Source: Streptomyces roseoverticillatus (GTDB taxonomy: Bacteria; Actinomycetota; Actinomycetes; Streptomycetales; Streptomycetaceae). Taken from it: a stretch of DNA of 64,000 bases. A model generated the notes under the pieces. It worked only from the letters and a program-made list of their open reading frames with translations, had not been told where the DNA came from and searched no databases. Position numbers and translations under genes: made by a program. The stretch is taken from contig NZ_JOFL01000021.1 in NCBI RefSeq assembly GCF_000719265.1, positions 62,001 to 126,000 of the forward strand. Reading direction: 5' to 3'. Shown piece by piece: positions 52,023-60,700 of this stretch (its first letter is position 1; the number at the start of each line of letters is the position of its first letter).

Positions 52023-52577
52023 GTGTTCCTTCCCCTGCCCACACCCGTGCCCGGTTCCTCCCCGGTCTCCTCCGGCGCCCCGGGCGCGCCCTCCGAGGCG
52101 GACCTCCTCGCCTTCGCCCGGCGCGCGGCCTCCGACACGCAGCTGGTCTCCTCCCTCCCGCTGGATCCCGTGGGCCGCACCTGGATGCGGCTCAATGGAC
52201 CGGGTGACAGCGAGGCATGGCTGATCGGCTGGCCGCCGGGCAGCGGCACCGGCTGGCACGACCACGGCGGTTCGCACGGCGCGCTGGCCGTCGCGGGCGG
52301 CGTGCTGACGGAGCACTCGCTGGCGGCCCCGATGCCCACGGACGGCTGGAAGACCCTGGAGCTGACGGACGGCATCGACCGCGAACGGCGGCTCTCCGAG
52401 GGGCAGGGCCGGGCCTTCGGCGCCCACCACCTGCACCAGGTGCTCAACGCCTCGGCGGAGCAGCACGCGGTGTCCGTGCACGCGTACTACCCGCCGCTGC
52501 CCCTGATGCGGCGGTACGGCCGCAGCGGGCAGGTGCTGCGGCTGGAGCAGGTCGAGTGGCCGCAGGAGTGGGCGTGA
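52023..52577 (+). CDS. Cysteine dioxygenase
   Basis: 184 aa from GTG 52023 with AGGAC upstream. The cupin metal site is present: GTGWHDHGGSHGALAVAGGVL gives His79 and His81, and FGAHHLHQVLNAS supplies the third ligand. CDO oxidises L-cysteine to cysteine sulphinate with non-heme Fe(II). TWMRLNGPGDSEAWLIGWPPG and VHAYYPPLPLMRRY are typical of the bacterial thiol dioxygenase group. The preceding Cys-rich uORF and the overlapping downstream rhodanese gene fit control of excess cysteine and sulphur. Confidence 0.92.
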   Translation: MFLPLPTPVPGSSPVSSGAPGAPSEADLLAFARRAASDTQLVSSLPLDPVGRTWMRLNGPGDSEAWLIGWPPGSGTGWHDHGGSHGALAVAGGVLTEHSLAAPMPTDGWKTLELTDGIDRERRLSEGQGRAFGAHHLHQVLNASAEQHAVSVHAYYPPLPLMRRYGRSGQVLRLEQVEWPQEWA

Positions 52578-52969
52578 GGGTCGAGGAGCTGCTGGCGGCC
52601 GCCCGCGAGGGCCTGGACCGGCTCGGCCCCGCCGGGGCCGCGGCCGCTCAGGCCGGGGGCGGGCTGCTGGTCGACATACGCTACGCGGCCCTGCGGGAGC
52701 GCGACGGGACCATCCCGGGAGCGCTCGTGGTGGAGCGCAACGAGCTGGAGTGGCGGCTCGACCCGCAGTGCGAGCACCGCGCGGCCGAGGCGACCGGGCA
52801 CGACCTGCTGGTGGTCGTGGTCTGCGACGAGGGGTACGCGTCGAGCCTGGCCGCGGCCTCCCTGCGCCTGCTGGGCCTGCACCGCGCCACCGATCTGGCG
52901 GGCGGCTTCCAGGCCTGGCGCGCGGCGGGGCTGCCGGTGACGCTGGGCGCGGCCGCGCAGGCGCCGTAG
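52574..52969 (+). CDS. Rhodanese-like sulphurtransferase
   Basis: 131 aa; GTG 52574 overlaps the cysteine dioxygenase TGA (GTGA). Single rhodanese domain: GGGLLVDIRYAALRERDGTIPGALVVERNELEWRLDP, with the catalytic Cys in LLVVVVCDEGYASSLAAASLRLLGLHRATDLAGGFQAWRAAGLPV. The six-residue loop after Cys (DEGYAS) is of sulphurtransferase type. It likely handles sulphane sulphur released during cysteine breakdown, co-translated with the dioxygenase. Confidence 0.92.
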   Translation: MRVEELLAAAREGLDRLGPAGAAAAQAGGGLLVDIRYAALRERDGTIPGALVVERNELEWRLDPQCEHRAAEATGHDLLVVVVCDEGYASSLAAASLRLLGLHRATDLAGGFQAWRAAGLPVTLGAAAQAP

Positions 52970-53225
52970 CACCGGGCCGGCAGGGCACGCCCGTGCCGCC
53001 GACCGGGACGCGTCGTCATGCGCCTGCGGGCCCTCGGCGCCGTGACGCCGCCGGGGTGGCGCAGCACGGCCTCGCCGGCCTGCCGGGCCATGGCGGCGGC
53101 CAGGCCGTCAATGGCCCGCCCGTCTCGCGGTGGGCGAGCTCCCGGTCCAGGCCGCCTCCGGGACCTCGTGACGGCGCGCCGGGCCCGCCCGAGGCCGGGG
53201 ACGCCGTGCCCCTCGCAGGCCGGGC
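52970..53225. other. 256-bp gap, no supported gene
   Basis: Open frames on both strands here show no family resemblance, no ribosome-binding site and Arg/Pro/Gly-rich shadow composition. It separates the convergent rhodanese and recX genes. Confidence 0.5.
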
Positions 53226-53852
53226 CTACGTATCCGCCAGGTGATCCAGCAGCTCCGGGTCCTCGCCCTCCTCCTCCAGCGCGCGGCGCACCACACGCAG
53301 GGCGAGGCCCTCGGAATAGCCCTTGCGGGCCAGCATCCCGGCGAGGCGGCGCAGCCGCTTCTCGCGGTCCAGCCCGCGGGTGGAGCGGAGCTTGCGCTCG
53401 ACCAGCTCGCGGGCGGTGTGCTCCTCCTGCTCGGCGTCGAGCCGGCCCACGGCCTCGTCGATCACCGCGGAGTCCACGCCCTTGGTGCGCAGCTCGCGTG
53501 CGAGGGCGCGGCGGGCCAGGCCCCGGCCGTGGTGCCGGGACTCGACCCAGGCCCCGGCGAACGCCGCGTCGTCGATCAGGCCCACGTCCTCGAAGCGGGA
53601 GAGGACCTCCTCGGCGACCTCGTCCGGGATGCCCCGCTTGGCCAGGGCGTCCGCGAGCTGCTTACGGGTGCGCGGGGTCCCGGTGAGCAGGCGCAGGCAG
53701 ATCGCCCGCGCCTGCTCCTCGGGCCGCGGCGGCGCCCCGGTGTCCCCGGCCCTCGACGAGGAGGGGGCGCCACCGCCGGTACGGTCGTCCACGTCCGGCC
53801 CCGGAGGGTCTTCCCCGGCGCCCGGCCGGGGGTGCTCCCATCGCCGTGTCAT
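53226..53852 (-). CDS. recX: RecA regulator RecX
   Basis: 208 aa starting three bases after the recA stop, so it is co-transcribed and probably coupled. The RecX three-helix repeats are visible from residue about 44: EEQARAICLRLLTGTPRTRKQLADALAKRGIPDEVAEEVLSRFEDVGLIDDAAFAGAWVESRHHGRGLARRALARELRTKGV...RKGYSEGLALRVVRRALEEE. RecX caps RecA filaments and limits recombinase activity. The first about 43 residues are a Pro/Gly/Asp-rich extension seen in streptomycetes. Confidence 0.94.
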   Translation of the reverse strand: MTRRWEHPRPGAGEDPPGPDVDDRTGGGAPSSSRAGDTGAPPRPEEQARAICLRLLTGTPRTRKQLADALAKRGIPDEVAEEVLSRFEDVGLIDDAAFAGAWVESRHHGRGLARRALARELRTKGVDSAVIDEAVGRLDAEQEEHTARELVERKLRSTRGLDREKRLRRLAGMLARKGYSEGLALRVVRRALEEEGEDPELLDHLADT

Positions 53853-53855
53853 GGA

Positions 53856-54983
53856 TCAGCTCTTGGCAGCCGTGGCCTTGGCCGCCTTCGCCGTGGACTT
53901 CGCCGCCGGGGCGGGCACGGACTTGGCCGGGGCATCCCCCTCGGCACCGGCCGCGGCCGCGCCGGGCTCGCCCTCCGGAGCCTCGGACGCGCCGCCCACG
54001 CCCAGCTTCGTCTTGATCTTCTTCTCGATCTCGTCGGCGAGGGCGGGGTTGTCCTTGAGGAAGTTGCGGGCGTTCTCCTTGCCCTGGCCGAGCTGGTCGC
54101 CCTCGTACGTGTACCAGGCGCCGGCCTTGCGGACGAAGCCGTGCTCCACGCCCATGTCGATCAGGCCGCCCTCGCGGCTGATGCCCTGGCCGTAGAGGAT
54201 GTCGAACTCGGCCTGCTTGAAGGGCGGCGCGACCTTGTTCTTGACGACCTTGCAGCGCGTGCGGTTGCCGACGGCCTCGGTGCCGTCCTTCAAGGTCTCG
54301 ATGCGGCGGATGTCGATGCGCACCGAGGCGTAGAACTTCAGCGCACGGCCACCGGTCGTGGTCTCCGGGGAGCCGAACATCACGCCGATCTTCTCGCGGA
54401 GCTGGTTGATGAAGATCGCGGTGGTCTTGGACTGGTTGAGCGCGCTGGTGATCTTCCGGAGCGCCTGGCTCATGAGCCGGGCCTGGAGGCCCACGTGCGA
54501 GTCGCCCATCTCGCCCTCGATCTCCGCGCGCGGCACCAGGGCCGCCACGGAGTCGATGACGATCAGGTCGAGCGCGCCGGAGCGCACCAGCATGTCGACG
54601 ATCTCCAGGGCCTGCTCGCCGTTGTCCGGCTGGGACAGGATGAGGTTGTCGATGTCGACGCCGAGCTTCTTGGCGTACTCGGGGTCGAGAGCGTGCTCGG
54701 CGTCCACGAAGGCCACCGTGCCGCCGGCGCGCTGTGCGTTGGCCACGGCGTGCAGGGTCAGGGTCGTCTTGCCGGAGGACTCCGGGCCGTAGACCTCCAC
54801 CACACGGCCGCGCGGGAGACCGCCGACGCCGAGGGCGACGTCGAGGGCGGTCGACCCGGTGGGGATGACCTCGATCGGCTCGTTCGGCCGCTCTCCGAGG
54901 CGCATCACGGCACCCTTGCCGAATTGCCGTTCAATCTGTGCGAGCGCGGCGTCCAGCGCCTTCTCGCGGTCGGTGCCTGCCAT
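53856..54983 (-). CDS. recA: Recombinase RecA
   Basis: 375 aa from ATG 54983. It forms filaments on single-stranded DNA, drives strand exchange and triggers LexA cleavage. Walker [10 protein letters not shown], the [20 protein letters not shown] block, Walker [12 protein letters not shown]1 [54 protein letters not shown] and the C-terminal domain are all intact. The last about 45 residues are an Ala/Lys/Pro-rich tail (histone-like [14 protein letters not shown]), usual for Streptomyces RecA. Two promoters lie upstream: a LexA-controlled one and a RecA-NDp one. It is followed by recX. Confidence 0.98.
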   Translation of the reverse strand: MAGTDREKALDAALAQIERQFGKGAVMRLGERPNEPIEVIPTGSTALDVALGVGGLPRGRVVEVYGPESSGKTTLTLHAVANAQRAGGTVAFVDAEHALDPEYAKKLGVDIDNLILSQPDNGEQALEIVDMLVRSGALDLIVIDSVAALVPRAEIEGEMGDSHVGLQARLMSQALRKITSALNQSKTTAIFINQLREKIGVMFGSPETTTGGRALKFYASVRIDIRRIETLKDGTEAVGNRTRCKVVKNKVAPPFKQAEFDILYGQGISREGGLIDMGVEHGFVRKAGAWYTYEGDQLGQGKENARNFLKDNPALADEIEKKIKTKLGVGGASEAPEGEPGAAAAGAEGDAPAKSVPAPAAKSTAKAAKATAAKS

Positions 54984-55026
54984 GGGTTCCACCCGGTTTG
55001 CTTGAGTCGATCGCTTCACGTCCACG

Positions 55027-55049
55027 ACGCTAACGCCTGCCACTGACAA
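55027..55049 (-). promoter_or_regulatory. recA RecA-NDp (PafBC-type) promoter
   Basis: The minus strand reads TTGTCAGTG, eight bases, TAGCGT: an essentially perfect match to TTGTCAGTG-N8-TANNNT, the LexA-independent damage promoter. Transcription should start about 55020, 37 bases before the ATG. Confidence 0.9.
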
Positions 55050-55145
55050 TGCGCCCGGGCGTCGCTCCGGCCTGTGGATAACCCGGCCCTTCGAGGGGCC
55101 CGGGAAGCGGTTCCGCACACGGCTCCACAGCGCCGGAAAACCCAT

Positions 55146-55161
55146 AAGAATGGATGTTCGA
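55146..55161 (-). promoter_or_regulatory. recA LexA (SOS) box
   Basis: TCGAACATCCATTCTT on the minus strand has a perfect left half of TCGAAC-N4-GTTCGA and a degenerate right half. The core GAACATCCATTCT is the sequence I recall for the Streptomyces recA SOS box. Confidence 0.8.
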
Positions 55162-55200
55162 TTTTGCTGTCAAGCGCGCCACTCCGGGCCCACCGCCCTG

Positions 55201-56343
55201 TCAGCCCCCCGTCTCTCCCACCACCCCCGTCACCTCGTACCGCCTCACGTACGCGCTCAGGAACGCCTGCAGTGTCGCCGCCGCCGGAATGGCCACCAGC
55301 GCCCCCACGGCACCGAGCAGGGCGGCGCCCGCGACCACCGAGCCGAAGGCGACGGCAGGGTGGATGTCGACGGTCCTGGCGGTGATGCGCGGCTGCAGCA
55401 CGTAGTTCTCGAACTGCTGGTAGACCACGACGAAGCCGAGCACCCAGACCGCGTACCAGGGGTCCACTGTGAAGGCCAGCAGCACGGGCAGGGCGCCCGC
55501 GAGGTAGGTGCCGATCGTCGGGATGAACTGCGAGACGAAGCCCACCCAGATCGCGAGGGCGGGCGCGTAGGGCACCCCCAGGATCACGAGCAGCACGTAG
55601 TGGGCGATGCCGGAGATCAGCGCCATGAGGGCGCGCGAGTAGATGTAGCCGCCGGTCTTGGCGACGGCGAGCTCCCAGGCGCGCAGCACCTCGGCCTGCC
55701 GGCGGGGCGGCAGCACGGAGCACAGGGCCCGGCGCAGCCGGGGCCCGTCCGCCGCGAAGTAGAACGAGAACAGCACCACGGTCAGCAGCTGGAACAGCCC
55801 GCCCAGGACGGTGGCCGAGACGTCCAGGACGCCGCTGGCGCTGCTCTTCACGTACCGCTGCAGCCAGTCCGAGCGCAGCAGGCTCTCCTGGACCTGCACG
55901 CGGGACAGGCTCGTGCGGAACACCCGGTTGACCCACTTGATGACCGCGTCGAGGTACGAGGGGAAGTTCTCGACCATGGTCACGATCTGGTCGGCGAGCA
56001 TCGAGCCGAGCAGGGCGAAGAAGCCCGCGACGACGACGGTGACGGCGAGGAAGACCAGGCCCGTGGCGAGGCCGCGGCGCAGGCCGCGGGCGGACAGCCG
56101 GGACACGGCCGGCTCGATGGCCAGGGCGAGGAAGAAAGCGATGAGGATGTTCAGCAGCAGCCCGATCAGCTGCTGGAAGGCCCAGACCGCCAGCATGAAG
56201 CAGGCGACCAGGGCGAGCGCCGACACCATGGCGCGGGGCAGCCAGGGCGGCATGCCGACGGCGGGGCCGGGCGGAGGCGGCGGGCCGGGCGGAGGCGGCG
56301 GGGCGGGTGGGACGGGCTCTTCCGGAACGGGGTCGTCTGCCAC
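55201..56343 (-). CDS. AI-2E family transporter
   Basis: 380 aa from GTG 56343. A proline-rich cytoplasmic N-terminus (PVPEEPVPPAPPPPPGPPPPPG) precedes seven to eight TM helices: MVSALALVACFMLAVWAFQQLIGLLLNILIAFFLALAIEP, TGLVFLAVTVVVAGFFALLGSML and, late, YALLVILGVP-like YVLLVILGVPYAPALAIWVGFVSQFIPTIGTYLAGALPVLLAF and NYVLQPRITARTVDIHPAVAFGSVVAGAALLGAVGALVAIPAAATLQAF. The family includes TqsA/YdiK and Na+/H+ antiporter-like members, and the AI-2 name should not be taken literally. It is not obviously tied to its neighbours. Confidence 0.9.
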   Translation of the reverse strand: MADDPVPEEPVPPAPPPPPGPPPPPGPAVGMPPWLPRAMVSALALVACFMLAVWAFQQLIGLLLNILIAFFLALAIEPAVSRLSARGLRRGLATGLVFLAVTVVVAGFFALLGSMLADQIVTMVENFPSYLDAVIKWVNRVFRTSLSRVQVQESLLRSDWLQRYVKSSASGVLDVSATVLGGLFQLLTVVLFSFYFAADGPRLRRALCSVLPPRRQAEVLRAWELAVAKTGGYIYSRALMALISGIAHYVLLVILGVPYAPALAIWVGFVSQFIPTIGTYLAGALPVLLAFTVDPWYAVWVLGFVVVYQQFENYVLQPRITARTVDIHPAVAFGSVVAGAALLGAVGALVAIPAAATLQAFLSAYVRRYEVTGVVGETGG

Positions 56344-56406
56344 GCCGTAAGTGTGGCCTACCGGGCGAAGCAGAAAAACGGAATCCCGTGGCGGCGGCGC
56401 GGTATG

Positions 56407-56601
56407 TCAGCGTCTGTCGTCGGGGATCTCCAGCGCCCGGCACACCGCGCGCCACACGTCCTTGGCGTTCCAGCCGGCGTCCAGCGCCTCGTGCACCGTC
56501 CTCCCGCCCAGCTCGGACATCACGTGGTCGCGCGCGAAGGAGTCGGCGTACGCCGCGCCGAAATGATTCGCCATCCGCTGCCAGAAAACCGTCAACCGCA
56601 T
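56407..56601 (-). CDS. DUF3046 protein
   Basis: 64 aa: MRLTVFWQRMANHFGAAYADSFARDHVMSELGGRTVHEALDAGWNAKDVWRAVCRALEIPDDRR. This is a near-textbook DUF3046 sequence, a small actinobacterial family typically located near recA. The function is unknown; the composition suggests a compact helical protein. It is divergent from the gene at 56681. Confidence 0.9.
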   Translation of the reverse strand: MRLTVFWQRMANHFGAAYADSFARDHVMSELGGRTVHEALDAGWNAKDVWRAVCRALEIPDDRR

Positions 56602-56668
56602 GCGCCCAGTATCCCGCCCCTGAGGGTGCTGCCCGCCATGAGCCGCTGACCGGGGACGTTTTCCGGCC

Positions 56669-56674
56669 TACGGT
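56669..56674 (+). promoter_or_regulatory. Candidate -10 for leaderless start at 56681
   Basis: TACGGT ends six bases before the ATG at 56681, and no ribosome-binding site is present. A leaderless transcript is likely; there is no clear -35. Confidence 0.4.
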
Positions 56675-56680
56675 CGGTGC

Positions 56681-57601
56681 ATGGCCCGATCCGGAACATC
56701 CCCCGCAGTCCGTGCCGAACAGTTCATCTGGCTCACCGCCCGCGTCCTGGAACAGCGGAGATTCGCCTTTCACTTCCTGGACGGCGGCCCCGACGCCGTG
56801 GAGGCGGCCCTGGCCGCGTACCTCGGCGAGGACGGCGGCTACGGCTTCGCCCTGGAGCCGGATCTGCGCGGCCCCGTGAGCCAGCCGCTGCACACCGCCC
56901 ACGCCCTGCGCGTCCTCGACGAGATCGGCCGCTGCGGCGACCGGCGCATGGAGCGCGTCTGCCGCTATCTGACGGCCGTCTCCACCCCTGACGGCGCGCT
57001 GCCCGCGCTCCACCCCTCGCTGCGCGGCTACCCGGCGGCCCCGTGGACCCCGGTGGTGGACGACCCGCCGAGCGACCTCCTGGCCACCGGTCCCGTGGTG
57101 GGCCTGCTGCACCGCAACGAGGTGTGGCACGCGTGGCTGTTCCGGGCCACCGACTTCTGCTGGGCCGCGGTGGAGGCCCTCGGGAGCGGCGCGAGAACTC
57201 ACCCGTACGAGGTGTCGGCGGCGGTCGCCTTCCTGGACGGGGCGCCGGACCGGCGGCGGGCGCAGGCGGCGGCCGAACGGCTCGGCCGGGTCGTCCGGGA
57301 GCAGCGGCTGGCGGTCCTGGACCCCGCGCGGGTGGCCGACTACCCCGTCCCGGAGGGCTACGCACCGGGCGAGCACCACTACCCGCACGACTTCGCGCCC
57401 ACCCCGGACTCGTCGGCCCGCTCCTGGTTCACCGACAAGGAGATGGAGCGGTCGCTGGACTTCCTGGCCGCCTCGCAGCAGGAGGACGGCGGCTGGCCGG
57501 TCCGCTGGCGCGAGTGGGCGCCCGGCACCCGCCTGGAAGGCCGGCCGATGGTGACCCTCACCGCACTGCTGACCCTGCGCGCCTACGACCGCGCCGTGTG
57601 A
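56681..57601 (+). CDS. Prenyltransferase/squalene-cyclase-fold-like protein
   Basis: 306 aa. Repeats of the alpha/alpha-toroid type are visible, such as YLGEDGGYGFALEPDLRGPVSQPLHTAHALRVLDEIGR, VCRYLTAVSTPDGALPALHPS and FLAASQQEDGGWPVRWREWAPGTRLEGRPMVTLTALLTLRAY, with QEDGGWP resembling a QW motif. No catalytic DxDD motif is seen, so cyclase activity is unlikely. Similar proteins are annotated as hypothetical or prenyltransferase-like in actinomycetes. It is transcribed alone toward lhr. Confidence 0.75.
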   Translation: MARSGTSPAVRAEQFIWLTARVLEQRRFAFHFLDGGPDAVEAALAAYLGEDGGYGFALEPDLRGPVSQPLHTAHALRVLDEIGRCGDRRMERVCRYLTAVSTPDGALPALHPSLRGYPAAPWTPVVDDPPSDLLATGPVVGLLHRNEVWHAWLFRATDFCWAAVEALGSGARTHPYEVSAAVAFLDGAPDRRRAQAAAERLGRVVREQRLAVLDPARVADYPVPEGYAPGEHHYPHDFAPTPDSSARSWFTDKEMERSLDFLAASQQEDGGWPVRWREWAPGTRLEGRPMVTLTALLTLRAYDRAV

Positions 57602-57760
57602 CGCCCGCCCGCCCCTCATCCGGGCACCACGCCCCAGCCGATCACCACCGCCCCGTCCGCGACCGGCGCCTCATGCGCCCGGCCGCCACCGCCCCCGCAC
57701 CGGGCCGCTACCGCCCCATGCACCCACCCCTCACCAGGACTGACCTGCGGGTCCGGGGCA

Positions 57761-57783
57761 TTGTCAGTGGCGCGGTGCACGAT
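57761..57783 (+). promoter_or_regulatory. lhr RecA-NDp (PafBC-type) promoter
   Basis: TTGTCAGTG, eight bases, CACGAT: the upstream element is perfect, and the -10 keeps the key A2 and T6. The predicted start point, about 7 nt after the -10, is 57790-57791, where the ATG begins. It implies a damage-inducible leaderless mRNA. Confidence 0.7.
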
Positions 57784-57790
57784 GGGTGGC

Positions 57791-60700
57791 ATGGCTGACG
57801 AGACGGCGACCGGTGCGGCGGCGGATGCGGGCGGGGCTCTCGCGGGGTTCTCCCCGGCGACCCGAGCCTGGTTCACGGGGGCCTTCAGCGCGCCCACGGC
57901 GGCGCAGGCCGGGGCCTGGCGCGCGATCGGCGAGGGGTCGGACGTCCTCGTGGTCGCGCCGACGGGGTCCGGCAAGACCCTCGCCGCCTTCCTCGCCTCG
58001 CTGGACCGGCTGGCGAGCAGCCCGCCGCCGGCCGAGACCAAGAAGCGCTGCCGGGTGCTCTACGTGTCCCCGCTCAAGGCCCTCGCGGTCGACGTGGAGC
58101 GCAATCTCCGCAGCCCGCTGACCGGCATCCGGCAGGCGGCCGTGCGGCTGGGGCTGCCCGAGCCGGAAGTGCGCGTCGGGATCCGCTCCGGCGACACCCC
58201 GCCGGCCGAGCGCCGCGCGCTCGTCAACCGGCCGCCGGACATCCTCATCACGACACCCGAATCGCTGTTCCTGATGCTGACGTCCGCCGCCAGGGACGCA
58301 CTGGCGGGCGTGGAAACGGTCATCCTCGACGAGGTGCACGCCGTCGCCGGCACCAAGCGGGGCGCGCACCTCGCCCTGTCCCTGGAGCGGCTCGACGCCC
58401 TGCTGCCCCGCCCCGCGCGGCGCATCGGCCTGTCCGCGACGGTCCGGCCGGTGGACGAGGTGGCCCGCTACCTCTCGCCGCAGCGGCGGGTGGAGATCGT
58501 CCAGCCACCGTCCGGCAAGGAGTTCGACCTGTCGGTGGTCGTCCCGGTGCAGGATCTGGGGGAGCTGGGCGCCTCGCCGGTGCAGGACGGCGGGGAGGGC
58601 AAGGACAAGCCGTCGATCTGGCCCCATGTGGAGGAGCGCATCGCCGATCTCGTCCAGGCGCACCGCTCCACCATCGTCTTCGCCAACTCCCGCCGCCTGG
58701 CCGAGCGGCTGTGCAACCGGCTGAACGAGATCGCCTACGAGCGCGCCACCGGCGAGTCCCTGCCCGAGCACCACTCCCCCGCCGAGCTGATGGCCGAGTC
58801 CGGCGCGGCCAAGGGGGCGCCGCCGGTCCTCGCCCGCGCGCACCACGGCTCGGTCTCCAAGGAGCAGCGCGCCCTGGTCGAGGAGGACCTCAAGGCGGGC
58901 CGGCTGCCCGCCGTCGTCGCGACCTCCAGCCTGGAGCTGGGCATCGACATGGGCGCGGTGGACCTGGTCGTCCAGGTCGAGTCGCCGCCGTCGGTCGCCT
59001 CCGGGCTGCAGCGCGTCGGCCGCGCGGGCCACCAGGTCGGCGCCGTGTCCACGGGCGTCGTCTTCCCCAAGTACCGGGGAGACCTGGTGCAGGCGGCCGT
59101 GGTGACCGAGCGGATGCGCTCGGGGTCCATCGAGTCGCTGCGGGTGCCCGCCAATCCGCTGGACGTCCTGGCGCAGCAGATCGTCGCCATGGTCTCCGTC
59201 GACACCTGGGACGTGGAGGAGCTCCTGGCCCTGGTGCGGCGGGCCGCCCCGTTCGCCTCGCTGCCCGAGTCCGCCTACACGGCGGTGCTCGACATGCTCG
59301 CCGGGCGGTATCCGTCCGACGCCTTCGCGGAGCTGCGGCCGCGCCTGGTGTGGGACCGCGTGGCCGGCACGGTCACGGGGCGCCCGGGCGCGCAGCGGCT
59401 GGCCGTCACCTCCGGCGGCACCATTCCCGACCGCGGCCTGTTCGGTGTCTTCCTGGCCGGAGCCGACTCCAAGGACGGCGCCAAGGGCGGGCGCCGGGTC
59501 GGCGAGCTGGACGAGGAGATGGTCTACGAGTCCCGCGTGGGCGACGTCTTCACCCTGGGCACCACCTCCTGGCGGATTGAAGACATCACGCGCGACAGGG
59601 TCCTCGTCACCCCCGCCCCCGGCGTCCCGGGGCGGCTGCCCTTCTGGAAGGGCGACCAGCTGGGCCGCCCGCTCGAACTGGGCCGGGCCCTGGGCGCGTT
59701 CTTGCGCGAGGTGGGCTCCGCCGGGCCGGACGCCGCCCGCGAGCGGCTGACGGCCGCCGGGCTCGACGCCTGGGCGGCGGACAACGTCCTGGCCTACCTG
59801 AGCGAGCAGCGCCAGGCGTGCGGGCACGTCCCGGACGACCGGACCATCGTCGTGGAGCGCTTCCGCGACGAGCTGGGCGACTGGCGCGTCGTGGTCCACT
59901 CGCCCTTCGGCGCGCAGGTGCACGCCCCCTGGGCGCTCGCCCTGGGCGCCCGGCTCGCCGAGCGGTACGGCATGGACGCCCAGGTGATGCACGCGGACGA
60001 CGGCATCGTGCTGCGGCTGCCCGACGCCGACCTCATGGGCCTCGACCTGCTCGACGCCGACCCCGCCGGCCAGGGCACGGAGTACGACGGCGAGCAGTCG
60101 CCCGTCGGCGCCGCGGACGTCACCTTCGACAAGGGCGAGGTCGAGGGGATCGTCACCGACCAGGTGGGCGGCTCCGCCCTGTTCGCCTCGCGCTTCCGCG
60201 AGTGCGCCGCCCGCGCCCTGCTGCTGCCCCGCCGCAATCCCGGCAAGCGCACCCCGCTGTGGCAACAGCGCCAGCGCGCCGCGCAGCTGCTGCAGGTGGC
60301 GAGCGAGTTCGGCTCGTTCCCGATCATTCTGGAGGCCGTGCGCGAGTGCCTCCAGGACGTCTTCGACGTCCCCGGCCTCACCGAGCTCATGGGCGACATC
60401 GAGGCCCGCCGCGTCCGGCTGGTGGAGGTGACCACCCCGGAGGCCTCGCCGTTCGCCCGCTCGCTGCTCTTCGGCTACGTCGCCCAGTTCCTCTACGAGG
60501 GTGACTCTCCGCTCGCGGAGCGCCGCGCCGCGGCCCTGTCCCTGGACTCGCGGCTGCTGGCCGAGCTTTTGGGCCAGGCCGAGCTGCGCGAGCTCCTCGA
60601 CGCCGATGTCCTGGCCGAGCTGGAGCGCGAGCTGCAGTGGCTCACGGACGACCGGCGGGCCAAGGACCCGGAGAGCGTCGCCGACCTGCTGCGCCTCCTC

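Noticed and set aside
52681..53225. Possible minus-strand gene or remnant between rhodanese and recX genes
   Set aside because: The frames overlap the rhodanese gene, are Arg/Pro-rich and show no recognisable domain; I could not support a gene or relic.
57761..57790. TTG at 57761 as the lhr start
   Set aside because: It lies inside the TTGTCAGTG promoter element, has no ribosome-binding site, and adds residues not expected for the family.
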